Shown one piece after another: positions 8,817-17,322 of a DNA stretch of 64,000 bases. This DNA is from Geomonas paludis (GTDB taxonomy: Bacteria; Desulfobacterota; Desulfuromonadia; Geobacterales; Geobacteraceae): assembly GCF_014193585.1 (NCBI RefSeq), contig NZ_BLXY01000015.1, positions 16,065-80,064 of the forward strand, in the 5' to 3' direction. The position numbers were made by a program, and so were the translations under genes. Under the pieces are notes generated by a model. That model did not search any database, was not told where the DNA came from, and saw only the letters and a list, made by a program, of their open reading frames with translations. Each line of letters begins with the position of its first letter. Position 1 is the stretch's first letter.

Positions 8817-10345
8817 CCGTACTTAAACCCGGCACCAACTGCATGGGCATCTACCCTGTGGAGGACACGGGGGTGCTGGTCGACGCGGAAGACTACTATC
8901 GCGCCTTCTACCACACCGCCCTGGCCGCTCGCAGCTACCTGCTCCTGGCCGGATGGCAGTTCGACTCGGAGGTGCGCCTTCTGCGCGGGGACGAGGAGCA
9001 CGGGGCCATCGGGGACACCAGGTTCCTGCAGTTCCTGCAGCGGCTCTGCCAGGCGAACCCGCAGCTGCATATCTACATCCTGGCCTGGGACTTCAGCACC
9101 GTCTTCTCGCTGGAAAGGGAGTGGTTCCAGGACATCATCTTCAACTGGACCACCAACAAGCGGGTGCAGTTTCGTTTCGACAGCGTCCACGCGACCGGCG
9201 CCACCCACCACCAAAAATTCGTCATCGCCGACGGCGCCATAGCCTACGTGGGGGGGATGGACATCTGCTCCGCACGCTGGGACGACCGCCGGCACATGAA
9301 GGACAACCCGGACCGGGTCGACGTCGACGGCGCCAGGTACGGCTCCTACCATGACATCCAGACCTATCACACCGGGCCGGTGGTCGGTGTCCTGCTCGGG
9401 CTGTTCCGGCAGCGCTGGCGGGACTCGGGAGGCGGCGAACTGAAGCTGCCTCAGGCGGGGGCTTTGACGCCGACGCTTCCTGCCGGGGCCTTTCCCCTCC
9501 CCACGTCCAGGGTCGCGGTCTGCCGCACCGTCGCGCGCACGCCGCTCACCAACCAGCGCGAGGTGCACGAGATCCGGCACCTGTTCGTCAACGCCATCAT
9601 GTCGGCGCAGCACCTCATCTACCTGGAAAACCAATACTTCAGTTCGCAGGTGGTGTTCTGGTCGCTGGTGGCCCGGATGAGCATGGCCGAGCGCCCCCCG
9701 CTGCAGATCATCATGATACTCCCGGACCGGCTGCCGCTCACCGAGGAGCTGTTCCTGGGGCTGCCCCAGATGCGCATGATCCGCGCCCTGCAGCAGGTGG
9801 CCGGGAAGACCGGGCATACCCTGAGCGTCTACTCCTCGGCCGAGATGGACCACGGCAACCGCAAGATGACCTTCATCCACAGCAAGCTGCTCCTGATCGA
9901 TGACCGCTTCCTCACCATAGGGTCGGCCAACGCCACCAACCGCAGCATGGGACTGGATACGGAGCTCAACGTGGCCTGGGAAGCGGAGCCGGGGAGCCGG
10001 AAGGAGGAGCTGATGACGGCGATCCGGGGCTTGCGCGCCTCGCTGCTCGCCGAGCACGCCGGGCTTCTGGGCTGCGGCGAGGACTGGCGCTTCGAGAACG
10101 TGGAAAACCTGACCCGCCACCTGGAGTGCCTGGCCGATGACCACGATGCCCGCCTGTGCCGCTACCAGCCCGACACCACCTTCGAGAACAGTGATCTCCC
10201 CGAGGTCCTGGAGCCGATCCAGCGGGTGGTGGACCCGGAGCACCCGGTTGGCAACGAGCTCATCTTCGAGAGCCTCACAAAATCCGAGCTTGGTTCCTTC
10301 GCAAGGGGTATATTTAAATTAAGCCAGATGATCATCGGGCTTTAA
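8813..10345 (+). CDS. Phospholipase D / cardiolipin synthase-like protein
   Basis: The 510-residue product has two HKD half-sites. The first is HHQKFVIADG (His133, Lys135, Asp140) followed by AYVGGMD; the second is HSKLLLIDD (His356) followed by IGSANATNRSMG. Both are complete, so it should be an active phosphatidyltransferase or phospholipase. No signal peptide or transmembrane segment is obvious; membrane association is presumably peripheral. The ATG at 8813 overlaps the EEP stop codon by 4 bases (ATGA), which fixes the start; the open frame continues upstream only as an artefact. Confidence 0.92.
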   Translation: MTVLKPGTNCMGIYPVEDTGVLVDAEDYYRAFYHTALAARSYLLLAGWQFDSEVRLLRGDEEHGAIGDTRFLQFLQRLCQANPQLHIYILAWDFSTVFSLEREWFQDIIFNWTTNKRVQFRFDSVHATGATHHQKFVIADGAIAYVGGMDICSARWDDRRHMKDNPDRVDVDGARYGSYHDIQTYHTGPVVGVLLGLFRQRWRDSGGGELKLPQAGALTPTLPAGAFPLPTSRVAVCRTVARTPLTNQREVHEIRHLFVNAIMSAQHLIYLENQYFSSQVVFWSLVARMSMAERPPLQIIMILPDRLPLTEELFLGLPQMRMIRALQQVAGKTGHTLSVYSSAEMDHGNRKMTFIHSKLLLIDDRFLTIGSANATNRSMGLDTELNVAWEAEPGSRKEELMTAIRGLRASLLAEHAGLLGCGEDWRFENVENLTRHLECLADDHDARLCRYQPDTTFENSDLPEVLEPIQRVVDPEHPVGNELIFESLTKSELGSFARGIFKLSQMIIGL

Positions 10346-10367
10346 CGAGGGAGAGGAGGCGACCGAC

Positions 10368-10577
10368 ATGACAGGCGAAAGGAGACAGACGGGAGTCGAG
10401 ATGGATGATCATTCCTGCGGCGTCAGGGTTTGGAACTCGTCCTGCGAACGCAACGTGTACAGCGATCAAAGCGAAAAATACCTCTGCACCACGTGCGGCA
10501 CCATCGAGGGGCTGAAACACGAGATGCACCACGAGCACTTCCCGCACCTGTGCGGGGACACCGACGAGATGAGTTGA
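10368..10577 (+). CDS. Small Cys/His-rich protein, function unknown
   Basis: The product is 69 residues with Cys in CGVRVWNSSC and CTTCG, and then a His-rich HEMHHEHFPHLCG tail. The spacing suggests a small zinc-binding protein, but I do not recognise a family. GAGAGGAGG at 10348-10356 precedes ATG 10368; an ATG at 10401 would give a 58-residue form that keeps all cysteines. It follows the PLD gene by 22 bases and is ended by a strong terminator. Confidence 0.6.
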   Translation: MTGERRQTGVEMDDHSCGVRVWNSSCERNVYSDQSEKYLCTTCGTIEGLKHEMHHEHFPHLCGDTDEMS

Positions 10578-10602
10578 CGATCGGTTTCAGGCAGGCGCAA
10601 AA

Positions 10603-10628
10603 AAAGGGGCGAGTCATCTCGCCCCTTT
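10603..10628 (+). terminator. Bidirectional intrinsic terminator
   Basis: An 11-bp perfect stem, AAAGGGGCGAG and CTCGCCCCTTT, has a 4-base TCAT loop and is flanked by an A-run on the left. It serves the small Cys/His gene on the plus strand and can also serve the M16 peptidase gene on the minus strand, which gets the better T-run. Confidence 0.85.
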
Positions 10629-10652
10629 CCATTTTCTCCGGCACCTGTTCCC

Positions 10653-11927
10653 CTAGCGGGGCAGTCCCGGCCCTTCTCCCGGTCCCACCGATTCGACGCG
10701 CGGCACCACGTCCCTGAACAGCAACTGTGCCACCTCCCGCACCTCGTCGGCGCTCACCGCGGCAACGGCCTCCAATGAGGACTCGATCGGCTCAGGCGCG
10801 CCTAACAGCGAGGTGGTGTTGGAAATCCTGCGCACCTGGGTCTCGCAGTCGTCCAGGGCCATCAGTCTTGCGCAACGGATCTGCTCCTTGGCGGCCGCCA
10901 GGACCTCATCGGTCACCGTTTCCTCGCAAAAGCGCAGCACCTCCGCGTGGCAGACGTCCACCGCCTCCTGGGCCCGTTCCGGGCCGGTCCCGGCGTAGAT
11001 CATGAGACCGGCGGAATCGGTGTAGGAGGACATCATGGAGTAGACCGTGTAGGCGAGGCCCCGGCGCTCGCGCACCTCGCGGAACAGGCGCGAGTTCATG
11101 CCGCTCCCCAGGATCTGGTTAAAGACGGCCAACTTGTGGCGATGCTCGTTGCCCGCGGGCGGGAGGGGATAGCCCATGTAGAAGTGGGTCTGCTCCATGG
11201 TGCGGGTGTAGTGCACGTGGTCACCGACGGCGACCCGGTAGCCTGCAGCGGCCTTCTTGCCTTTGGGCGTCCCGGTCGGGAGTTCTCCCAGGAGGCGGGC
11301 CGCCTGCTCGGCGATCTGGTCGTGGTCCACGTTGCCGGCAACCGAGACGATGGTGGCGTTGGTCAGGTAGTTGGACAGTTTGTGCTCCATCAGGCGCTCA
11401 CGCGAGATGGCGCCGATGGTTTCCGCGGTGCCAAGGATCGGGGTCCCCAGCGGGTGCCCCTGCCAGAAGCCCTGGTGGAACTGGTTGTAGATGAACCGGC
11501 TCGGGTTGTCCTGGTTCATCAGGATCTCCTGCAGCACCACGCCGCGCTCCTTCTCCACCTCCTCTTCGGGGAGGGAGGAGTGCACGAACATGTCGGCCAG
11601 GATATCGAAGGTGGCCGGGATGATGGAAGCGAGGGAGACCGCGTAGTAGAAGACCTCCTCCTGGCTGGTGTAGGCGTTGGCGCGTGCGCCGATGCTGTTG
11701 AACTCGTCGGTGATCTGGTCGGCGGTGCGGCTAGGGGTCCCCTTGAAGAGGAGATGCTCGATGAAGTGGGAGGCGCCGCCGGTGTCGGGTTGCTCGTTGC
11801 GGGTGCTGCTGTCGATGCGGATGCCGATGGCGGCGCTCTGCATCCCCGGGATCTGCTGGCTGACTACCCGCACCCCGTTGGGGAGCGTGGTGAGGCGAAG
11901 TTTTGGGGGAGTCGACGAAGTAAACAT
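10653..11927 (-). CDS. M16 (pitrilysin) family zinc peptidase
   Basis: The 424-residue product is a one-unit M16 peptidase of the processing-peptidase type. The inverted zinc motif HFIEH lies in GGASHFIEHLLFKGT near residue 60, with the third ligand Glu about 75 residues further on (EVEKERGVVLQE). The C-terminal half has the RGLAYTVYSM motif of the substrate-binding domain. Both signatures occur in the same chain, so it should be active as a homodimer. There is no signal peptide. It is a single gene, convergent with the preceding cluster. Confidence 0.93.
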   Translation of the reverse strand: MFTSSTPPKLRLTTLPNGVRVVSQQIPGMQSAAIGIRIDSSTRNEQPDTGGASHFIEHLLFKGTPSRTADQITDEFNSIGARANAYTSQEEVFYYAVSLASIIPATFDILADMFVHSSLPEEEVEKERGVVLQEILMNQDNPSRFIYNQFHQGFWQGHPLGTPILGTAETIGAISRERLMEHKLSNYLTNATIVSVAGNVDHDQIAEQAARLLGELPTGTPKGKKAAAGYRVAVGDHVHYTRTMEQTHFYMGYPLPPAGNEHRHKLAVFNQILGSGMNSRLFREVRERRGLAYTVYSMMSSYTDSAGLMIYAGTGPERAQEAVDVCHAEVLRFCEETVTDEVLAAAKEQIRCARLMALDDCETQVRRISNTTSLLGAPEPIESSLEAVAAVSADEVREVAQLLFRDVVPRVESVGPGEGPGLPR

Positions 11928-12015
11928 ATAAGCTCCTTAAAGCTGTGGAATCGTTTCGGTTTCGCTGTCAGGAATTATAACACGGCGCCTTAAGGAAAAC
12001 AGTCAGGGAAAAATA

Positions 12016-12039
12016 CGCCTGCCGGTGGACCGGCAGGCG
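12016..12039 (-). terminator. Intrinsic terminator of the P460 cytochrome gene
   Basis: A 10-bp stem, CGCCTGCCGG and CCGGCAGGCG, has a TGGA loop; on the minus strand it is followed by ATTTTT. It lies about 30 bases after the stop codon of the cytochrome gene. Confidence 0.85.
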
Positions 12040-12068
12040 CGTTGTCGAGATCGAGGGAATGGTAGAGC

Positions 12069-12539
12069 TTACTTGAAGTCGGTGTAACGGGAAAGGACGA
12101 AGCCGCGGTCTTTGGCGTCCTTTTCGTGGCAGCTAAAGCAGTCCCGCTTGCCGTCCAGCCCCGAGTTCTTGCCGTCCGGGGTGAAGCCGACGAAACGCCA
12201 GCCGCCGGTCTCCTGCGCCTTCTTGTCCCGCTGCATCATGACGATCATGGTCTTCTTGCCCGGCACCTGCTTGCCCCCCTCCTCCTTGATGGAGTAGTTG
12301 ACCGCGACGAAGTTGCTTCCGTCCGGGTAGTTGGCGCCGCCGGACTTGTAGGTCGGCATGGCCTTCTTGTTCACGTAGATGTAGTGGATGCCGTAAAACA
12401 TCGATTTCTTGTCGGTGATGACCCTGGCCTTGCTTTTCTCCCACTTCTCGTAGTTTTTGGGGAGCGAGTCGGCGGCGCAGGCGGCACCGGCAACACCGAG
12501 GACGGTGGCGAGGGTGAGGATCGAAAGCGTCTTTTTCAT
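12069..12539 (-). CDS. Periplasmic cytochrome P460 family protein
   Basis: The 156-residue precursor has a signal peptide (KKTLSILTLATVLGVAGAACA, cut near residue 22). The C-terminal CFSCH is a CxxCH site for a covalently bound c-type heme, and the body (about 40-130) matches the cytochrome P460 family. Members include hydroxylamine-oxidising P460 and cytochrome c'-beta proteins that bind NO. In an organism of this type a role in NO or hydroxylamine handling, or electron transfer, is possible but not shown. It is a single gene with its own terminator. Confidence 0.88.
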   Translation of the reverse strand: MKKTLSILTLATVLGVAGAACAADSLPKNYEKWEKSKARVITDKKSMFYGIHYIYVNKKAMPTYKSGGANYPDGSNFVAVNYSIKEEGGKQVPGKKTMIVMMQRDKKAQETGGWRFVGFTPDGKNSGLDGKRDCFSCHEKDAKDRGFVLSRYTDFK

Positions 12540-12585
12540 GTCAGGCCTCCTAAGACGGAAAAGTTGGTCCTTGCGCGGACAGGAT

Positions 12586-12611
12586 GGGCGAATGATTATT
12601 CGCCCCTACAG
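12586..12611. repeat. Dispersed palindrome, family C, copy 1
   Basis: The palindromic core GGGCGAATGATTATTCGCCC with an adjoining CTACAG is repeated exactly, in inverted orientation, at 21016-21041. It lies in the promoter-proximal gap between the P460 and carotenoid protein genes. Confidence 0.85.
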
Positions 12612-12667
12612 GGATACCACACGGCGGCGTCCCGTTCAAAGCGGTAATTGGAGATATTTAATCCCGT

Positions 12668-13540
12668 TCAGGTGCGGCCGTCGGGTCCGGAAGCGGCCGG
12701 CGACCAGGGGTAATCGGCCAGGTGGGCCGCCAGCTCGTCTTTGTGGTAGCGGTCCAGCTTCTGACGGAAAAGCACCAGGGTCATCACCACCGGCAGCGTG
12801 AAGATGAACAGGCCGGTGAGCCCCATCAGGTTCTCGCCGATGTAGAAGGTGACGCCGAGGTTGAAGGCGATCACGCACAGGTAGAGAAACGGGCCGTACA
12901 GCGAGCGGTAGGGTGCCGCGCCGACCCCGGCGGGGCGCTCCTTGCCGGAGCCCATGCGGTCGATCATCTGCAGCACCAGGACCAGCAGGGCGCTCACCAG
13001 CCACCAGCCGAAGTAGTTGGACATCGGGATGCCGAAATGGGTGCCGACCTCGCGGTAGCCGTAGATCCGCCCCAAAAACCACCGGCTCCCCTGCAGGGCG
13101 ACCGGGTCGGTGACGATGTCGAGGAACACCTGGAACAGCGAGCCCAAGAGCAGCACGGCGAAAGAGCGCCTTATGCGGCCGGTCTCGAGGAGAACTAGGT
13201 CCCCCTTGACCCGCTTGGCCGGCGCCAGCACCAACAGGGCGGTGGCGTAGCTGCAGTAGGTCAGAAAAACGTAGGAAAGCGAGTCGAAGAAGGGGACGCC
13301 GGCGATCCAGAGCTCGCGGTCGCGGGTCACGTCGACGTAGTAATACCAGCCGTAGGGGAAGCCGGTATTGATGGAGGAGAATTCGGAGGCGAAGGCGACC
13401 AGGTAGCCGCACACGGTGAACCAGATGGTCTTTTTCCACCCCAGGTGCAGTACCGCCGCCACCAGGTAGACGGCGAAAAAGGCGAACACGTAGGGACGCA
13501 TGGTGAAGGTCCCCACTGCGATATCGAGGATGTGGGTCAT
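12668..13540 (-). CDS. CruF-like carotenoid biosynthesis membrane protein (DUF422 type)
   Basis: The product of about 290 residues has seven or eight hydrophobic segments. FSSINTGFPYGWYYY and GVPFFDSLSYVFL are characteristic of the carotenoid 1',2'-hydratase (CruF) family, formerly DUF422. Polar and charged residues in these loops are probably the active site. I chose ATG 13540, which has AAGGAG upstream, over a longer frame from 13618. No other carotenoid gene is close by, so the substrate is uncertain; it could act on a different isoprenoid. Confidence 0.8.
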   Translation of the reverse strand: MTHILDIAVGTFTMRPYVFAFFAVYLVAAVLHLGWKKTIWFTVCGYLVAFASEFSSINTGFPYGWYYYVDVTRDRELWIAGVPFFDSLSYVFLTYCSYATALLVLAPAKRVKGDLVLLETGRIRRSFAVLLLGSLFQVFLDIVTDPVALQGSRWFLGRIYGYREVGTHFGIPMSNYFGWWLVSALLVLVLQMIDRMGSGKERPAGVGAAPYRSLYGPFLYLCVIAFNLGVTFYIGENLMGLTGLFIFTLPVVMTLVLFRQKLDRYHKDELAAHLADYPWSPAASGPDGRT

Positions 13541-13580
13541 GCCGGAGAGCTCCTTATAGAAAAAGGCGGCGTCACGCAAA

Positions 13581-13608
13581 CGTGGGGGCGGATTGTTCCG
13601 CCCCCACG
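13581..13608 (-). terminator. Hairpin downstream of mlaD
   Basis: A 12-bp stem, CGTGGGGGCGGA and TCCGCCCCCACG, has a TTGT loop. It lies 24 bases after the mlaD stop codon and just before the carotenoid protein gene, so it probably ends the mla transcript. The T-run on the minus strand is short (TTT). Confidence 0.6.
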
Positions 13609-13631
13609 CCGCCAGCACTGTTGTTTGATTG

Positions 13632-14702
13632 TTAGAACAGGGTCCCGACGATGGAGCCGAGCACCGAGATCGGGCCGGAGTCCCCCAGCCCTTCCATGGC
13701 GCGCTCGGCCTTCTTGAGGGTGGCCGTGGTGTCGCGGTAGAGCTGGTCCTCGTTGACCAGCTTGCCGATGGTCCCCTGGCCGGAGTTGATCTTCTGGGTG
13801 ATCTCTTTCACGTTCTTCGAGGCGTCGCGCAGTTCGGTGTAGAGGCTTTCGTCGTAGACCAGCTTGCCCAGCGTCCCTTCGCCCTTGTTGATCTTGGCGG
13901 TGATGTCCTTCACGTCTTTCATGCCCGCGTTCAGGTCCTTCACCCCGCTCCTCAGGTCCTTGATCAAGGCGGAGGCGTCGTTGTAGACGGTCTCGTCGTT
14001 GACCAGCTTGCCGAGCGTCCCCTCCCCCTTCTCGATCTTGGTGGAGACCACCTTGAGGCTGCTCACCGCGCTGGAGGCGTCGTCGTAGAGCTTCTTGTCG
14101 TTCAGGAGCATGGCCAGCGAGCCTTCGCCGCGATCCATCTTGCCGGTGATGCTGCTGATGTTGGAGATGGCATCCCTCAGGTTGCCGCGGTTCTCGTCCA
14201 GCATCCCCGACACCTTCTTGAGCACGTCCTCCTGGTTCTTGTTCAGGCTGTTGATGAGGACCTTGGTGTCCTTGACCACGTCGGAGAGGTTGTCCACGAT
14301 GATGTCTATGTTGGCGACATCCTTGCCGCGCACCGTCCCCCCCTCCGGCAAGAGCGGAGCGTTGGGGGAGCCGAAGGAAAGCCCCAGGAACTGCCCGCCC
14401 AACAGGTTGGTGAGCCTGAGTCCCGCCACGGTGTCTACCTTGATGCGGGTGTCCGGTTTCACCTCGAAGTCGATCTCGATCTTGTCGTTCAGGACGATGA
14501 TCTTGGTGATGCGCCCGACGTCGACACCCGCCAGGCGGACCGGGTCGCCCACCTTGAGGCCGGTGATGCTGGTGAGGTAGGTCCGGTACATGATCTTCTT
14601 CTCGAACGGGTTCCACTTCTCCCCCACCTCGAGCAGTACGCCCAGTATGATGAGACCGAACACGAAGAACATGCCGACCTTTTTCTCGACTGATAGAGCC
14701 AT
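13632..14702 (-). CDS. mlaD: MlaD-type MCE-domain lipid transport protein
   Basis: The 356-residue product has one N-terminal membrane anchor (about 8-27), an MCE domain (about 38-120, with GLKVGDPVRLAGVDVG and LLGGQFLGL), and a long helical C-terminal region. The C-terminal part carries four copies of a GEGTLGKLVND-like motif at intervals of about 45-55 residues, a feature of periplasm-spanning MCE proteins. It would form the hexameric substrate-binding ring of an ABC lipid transporter with the MlaE permease encoded just upstream. The gap to mlaE is 36 bases. No mlaF ATPase gene lies between them. Confidence 0.93.
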   Translation of the reverse strand: MALSVEKKVGMFFVFGLIILGVLLEVGEKWNPFEKKIMYRTYLTSITGLKVGDPVRLAGVDVGRITKIIVLNDKIEIDFEVKPDTRIKVDTVAGLRLTNLLGGQFLGLSFGSPNAPLLPEGGTVRGKDVANIDIIVDNLSDVVKDTKVLINSLNKNQEDVLKKVSGMLDENRGNLRDAISNISSITGKMDRGEGSLAMLLNDKKLYDDASSAVSSLKVVSTKIEKGEGTLGKLVNDETVYNDASALIKDLRSGVKDLNAGMKDVKDITAKINKGEGTLGKLVYDESLYTELRDASKNVKEITQKINSGQGTIGKLVNEDQLYRDTTATLKKAERAMEGLGDSGPISVLGSIVGTLF

Positions 14703-14738
14703 ATATCTATTCCTCCGGAAACGGAAAACGTAAAAGTG

Positions 14739-15515
14739 CTACATGAGCAGCCTGGTCAGCACGTAGTCGGCGATCAGGATCAGCATGAACGAGAGCACCA
14801 CGGACCTGGTGGTGGACTGGCCGATCCCACGGGCGCCCCCCGAGGTGGCGAAGCCGACGTAGCAGCAGACCAGCGCTATGATGCCGCCAAAGCACATGGA
14901 CTTGGTGAGGCCGATGCCGATCTCCTTCATCTTGAGTGCGGCGGTGAGGCTGTCGTAGTAGGTGGCGTAGGAGACGAAGATCTGCGGGTGCAGGTTGCTG
15001 ATCAACGCGCCGCCGGTGATGCCGATCAGGTCCGAGTAGAGCACCAGGGCGGGGACGCAGATGATGCAGGCGATGAAACGCGGCATGGCCAGATAGCGCA
15101 CCGGGTCGATATCCAGCGTCTTCAGCGCGTCGATCTCCTCGTACACGGTCATGACGCCCAGCTCCGCCGCCATGGCCGAACCGCAGCGCCCGGCCACCAG
15201 GAAGCTGGTCATGACCGGTCCCAGCTCGCGCACCATGGAGTGGCCGACGATGGCGCCGATGATGTTCTGCCCGCCGTACTTCTGCAACTCCACGCCGGTC
15301 TGCAGTGCGAGCACCATCCCCACGAAGAACGCCATGACCGATGCCACCGGCAGGGTATCCCAGCCGATAATGGCCATCTGGGTCAGGATGCTCGGGATGT
15401 TGCGGGGCGCCTCGCGTATGAAATACACGACCTTCCCCATGAGGATGGTCATCTCCCCCAGCACCTGGTAGAAGTAGAGCACCCTCTTGCCTAGCGGTTC
15501 GAAAACTTGGGTCAC
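14739..15515 (-). CDS. mlaE: MlaE-family ABC transporter permease
   Basis: The 258-residue membrane protein has the MlaE/YrbE pattern: an amphipathic N-terminus, five or six membrane segments, and the conserved EIDALKTLDIDPVRYL loop, which contacts the ATPase in this family. With MlaD it should move phospholipids between inner and outer membrane. The start is a GTG at 15515 that overlaps the TGA of the upstream repeat-protein gene by 4 bases (GTGA), so the two are translationally coupled. Confidence 0.95.
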   Translation of the reverse strand: MTQVFEPLGKRVLYFYQVLGEMTILMGKVVYFIREAPRNIPSILTQMAIIGWDTLPVASVMAFFVGMVLALQTGVELQKYGGQNIIGAIVGHSMVRELGPVMTSFLVAGRCGSAMAAELGVMTVYEEIDALKTLDIDPVRYLAMPRFIACIICVPALVLYSDLIGITGGALISNLHPQIFVSYATYYDSLTAALKMKEIGIGLTKSMCFGGIIALVCCYVGFATSGGARGIGQSTTRSVVLSFMLILIADYVLTRLLM

Positions 15516-17047
15516 TTATCCCCCCATTTCAGTCCGAAGGGGAGCCAGAAGAGACTCAGCTCCTCTTGCCCGCCATCGCGCTTCAGGCTTACCAGCCCCT
15601 TCAGGAATTTCAGTTCCCTCTCCCTGGCCGTATCACGGTAGGAGATGAACGGGAAGAACTCGTAGGCGAGGTCGCTGCCGCGCCGTTCGTGCCAGAACAG
15701 GTTCCAGAGCAGGGTCGAGGTGGAGTTACCTGCCTGATCCCAGCGTCTCTGGTAAATGCGCCACAAGGGCGCCCAATCCTTCTCGATCCCTTCCTTGTCC
15801 AGGACCGGTTCGATGAGGGCGGGGAAGGAGAAGGAAGAGACCCCCTCGGGGCTTTTGCGGTACAGAAACAGCGGCCACATGGCGGTGCGGCGCCGCTCGT
15901 TGCCGTCCTTAGGCCAGAACTCGCGGTTATCCCGGTACAGGAAGAACAGGATCCGGTCCTGTTCCTGCCCGAAGTTCTCCGATTTCAGTTCCTCGTGCTT
16001 GTACAAGGGCCACAGGTACCAGCTCTTCTCGCCGCCGGAGAAGGTCTCGTGCGAGTAGAACGGCAGGTAGCTGTCGCTGTTCTTCTTCTCGCCGCGCACC
16101 TTGGTGAAGAAGGGCCAGAAGTAGTCCACCTCCTCCTGCTTCTTGCCGCGGTCGTCGGTGTAGCCGAAGAAGGGCCACAGGTAGCTGCGCGAGGTCTTTT
16201 TGGGTGAGTCGGTCGAGGCGTAGAGCGGGAAGATGAACTTCTTCCGCGTCGGGTTGTCCGTGTTTAGCCCGCTGCTCTCCGAGGTGTAGAACGGCCAGAG
16301 CACGAAGCGCTTCTGGTACACCCCCTCTTTGTGGGATTCGCCGTAGAGAGGGAAGACGCCGAAGCCGGACTCGTTCTCGCCGGAGGTGGTGGAGAAAATG
16401 GGCCAGAGGTAGTGCCTGGTGGTGGTTCCCTTCTTCACCGTGCTCCCGTACAGCGGGAACATGACGAAGTGGTACTCGTCGCGCCAGAAGCGCTCATAGA
16501 TGTTTCCGTAGATCGGGAAGAAGGCACGGTAGTGGCCGTGCTGCTTCGAGTCGCCCGAGATATAGAACGGAAAGAGCATGGTCGACTTTTCCCGTTCCGG
16601 CTCCGATTCCTGCTTGCGGTAGCTGGAGGTCCTGAACAGCTGCAGCACCTCGAAGTTGTCGGCTTCGGGGGTCTTGTCCCTGGTTGCCACCGGATAGAGG
16701 TAGTAGGAAGAGGAAGCCTGCTCCTTGGCGTGGCTGGTCGTGTAGAACAGCGGACGCAGGGCGACGTCCCTGTCGTCCCCGTTTTTCTGGTATTTGAACA
16801 ACGGGCCGAGGATGGCGAGATTGCTGAAGCGCTCCTTGGGGCTCTCGCGGTAGTCGATCAGGGGCCACAAGGTGAAAATGGTCCCTTTCTCCTCGGACAC
16901 CTGCGCTGGCTTCTGCTCGGGCTTCTGCTCGGCCGCAGGCTCAGGCCTCGGTACCGGCTGCGACTCGGGCTGCGCATCGGCGCAAGCCACGGTTGCCAGG
17001 AATAGCAGAGCGGACAACGCAGTTATGGACGACGTGGAACGTGTCAT
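15512..17047 (-). CDS. Exported aromatic repeat protein coupled to mlaE, uncharacterised
   Basis: The 511-residue precursor has a signal peptide with a possible lipoprotein Cys (ATVACADAQ, near residue 22) and a Pro/Glu/Gln linker (about 26-50). From residue 58 to the end come some 15 repeats of 25-35 residues built on short aromatic strands such as LWPLF, LWPFF, VFPLYG and LFPFYIS, each followed by a charged loop. The regular strand-loop pattern suggests a beta-barrel or a large beta-propeller. I know no characterised family for it. It is the first gene of the mla operon, so an outer-membrane or periplasmic partner of the lipid transporter is a reasonable hypothesis. Confidence 0.75.
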   Translation of the reverse strand: MTRSTSSITALSALLFLATVACADAQPESQPVPRPEPAAEQKPEQKPAQVSEEKGTIFTLWPLIDYRESPKERFSNLAILGPLFKYQKNGDDRDVALRPLFYTTSHAKEQASSSYYLYPVATRDKTPEADNFEVLQLFRTSSYRKQESEPEREKSTMLFPFYISGDSKQHGHYRAFFPIYGNIYERFWRDEYHFVMFPLYGSTVKKGTTTRHYLWPIFSTTSGENESGFGVFPLYGESHKEGVYQKRFVLWPFYTSESSGLNTDNPTRKKFIFPLYASTDSPKKTSRSYLWPFFGYTDDRGKKQEEVDYFWPFFTKVRGEKKNSDSYLPFYSHETFSGGEKSWYLWPLYKHEELKSENFGQEQDRILFFLYRDNREFWPKDGNERRRTAMWPLFLYRKSPEGVSSFSFPALIEPVLDKEGIEKDWAPLWRIYQRRWDQAGNSTSTLLWNLFWHERRGSDLAYEFFPFISYRDTARERELKFLKGLVSLKRDGGQEELSLFWLPFGLKWGDK

Positions 17048-17259
17048 GTACCTCTTACGACTTGAATAATGAGATGGATTTTGGATAGTAACTGCTGCAA
17101 TCAGGCATAGTCAATCAAAATATAGTCTGGACGGCAGTCACGAATGAATCTAGAGGAGCGCTTTCTGGACAATTTCCGCTTCAGCAGCCACCATCTAAAA
17201 CTCCACGCGAAAGTTATGCCACTACTTCGGCAAATGTCCAGCTTTGAAGCGAAAAACAA

Positions 17260-17289
17260 CGAGGCAGGAAACGTCTGTCTCCTGCCTCG
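17260..17289 (-). terminator. Intrinsic terminator of leuCD
   Basis: A 10-bp stem, CGAGGCAGGA and TCCTGCCTCG, has a 10-base loop; on the minus strand it is followed by TTGTTTTT. It lies 34 bases after the leuD stop. The rest of 17048-17259 is AT-richer leader of the repeat-protein gene, with no further feature seen. Confidence 0.85.
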
Positions 17290-17322
17290 CTGAATGATGA
17301 TCTGCTTTGGAGTGGGGGTCGA

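Noticed and set aside
12668..13540. A carotenoid gene cluster
   Set aside because: Only the CruF-like gene is present; crtB, crtI or other carotenoid genes are not nearby.
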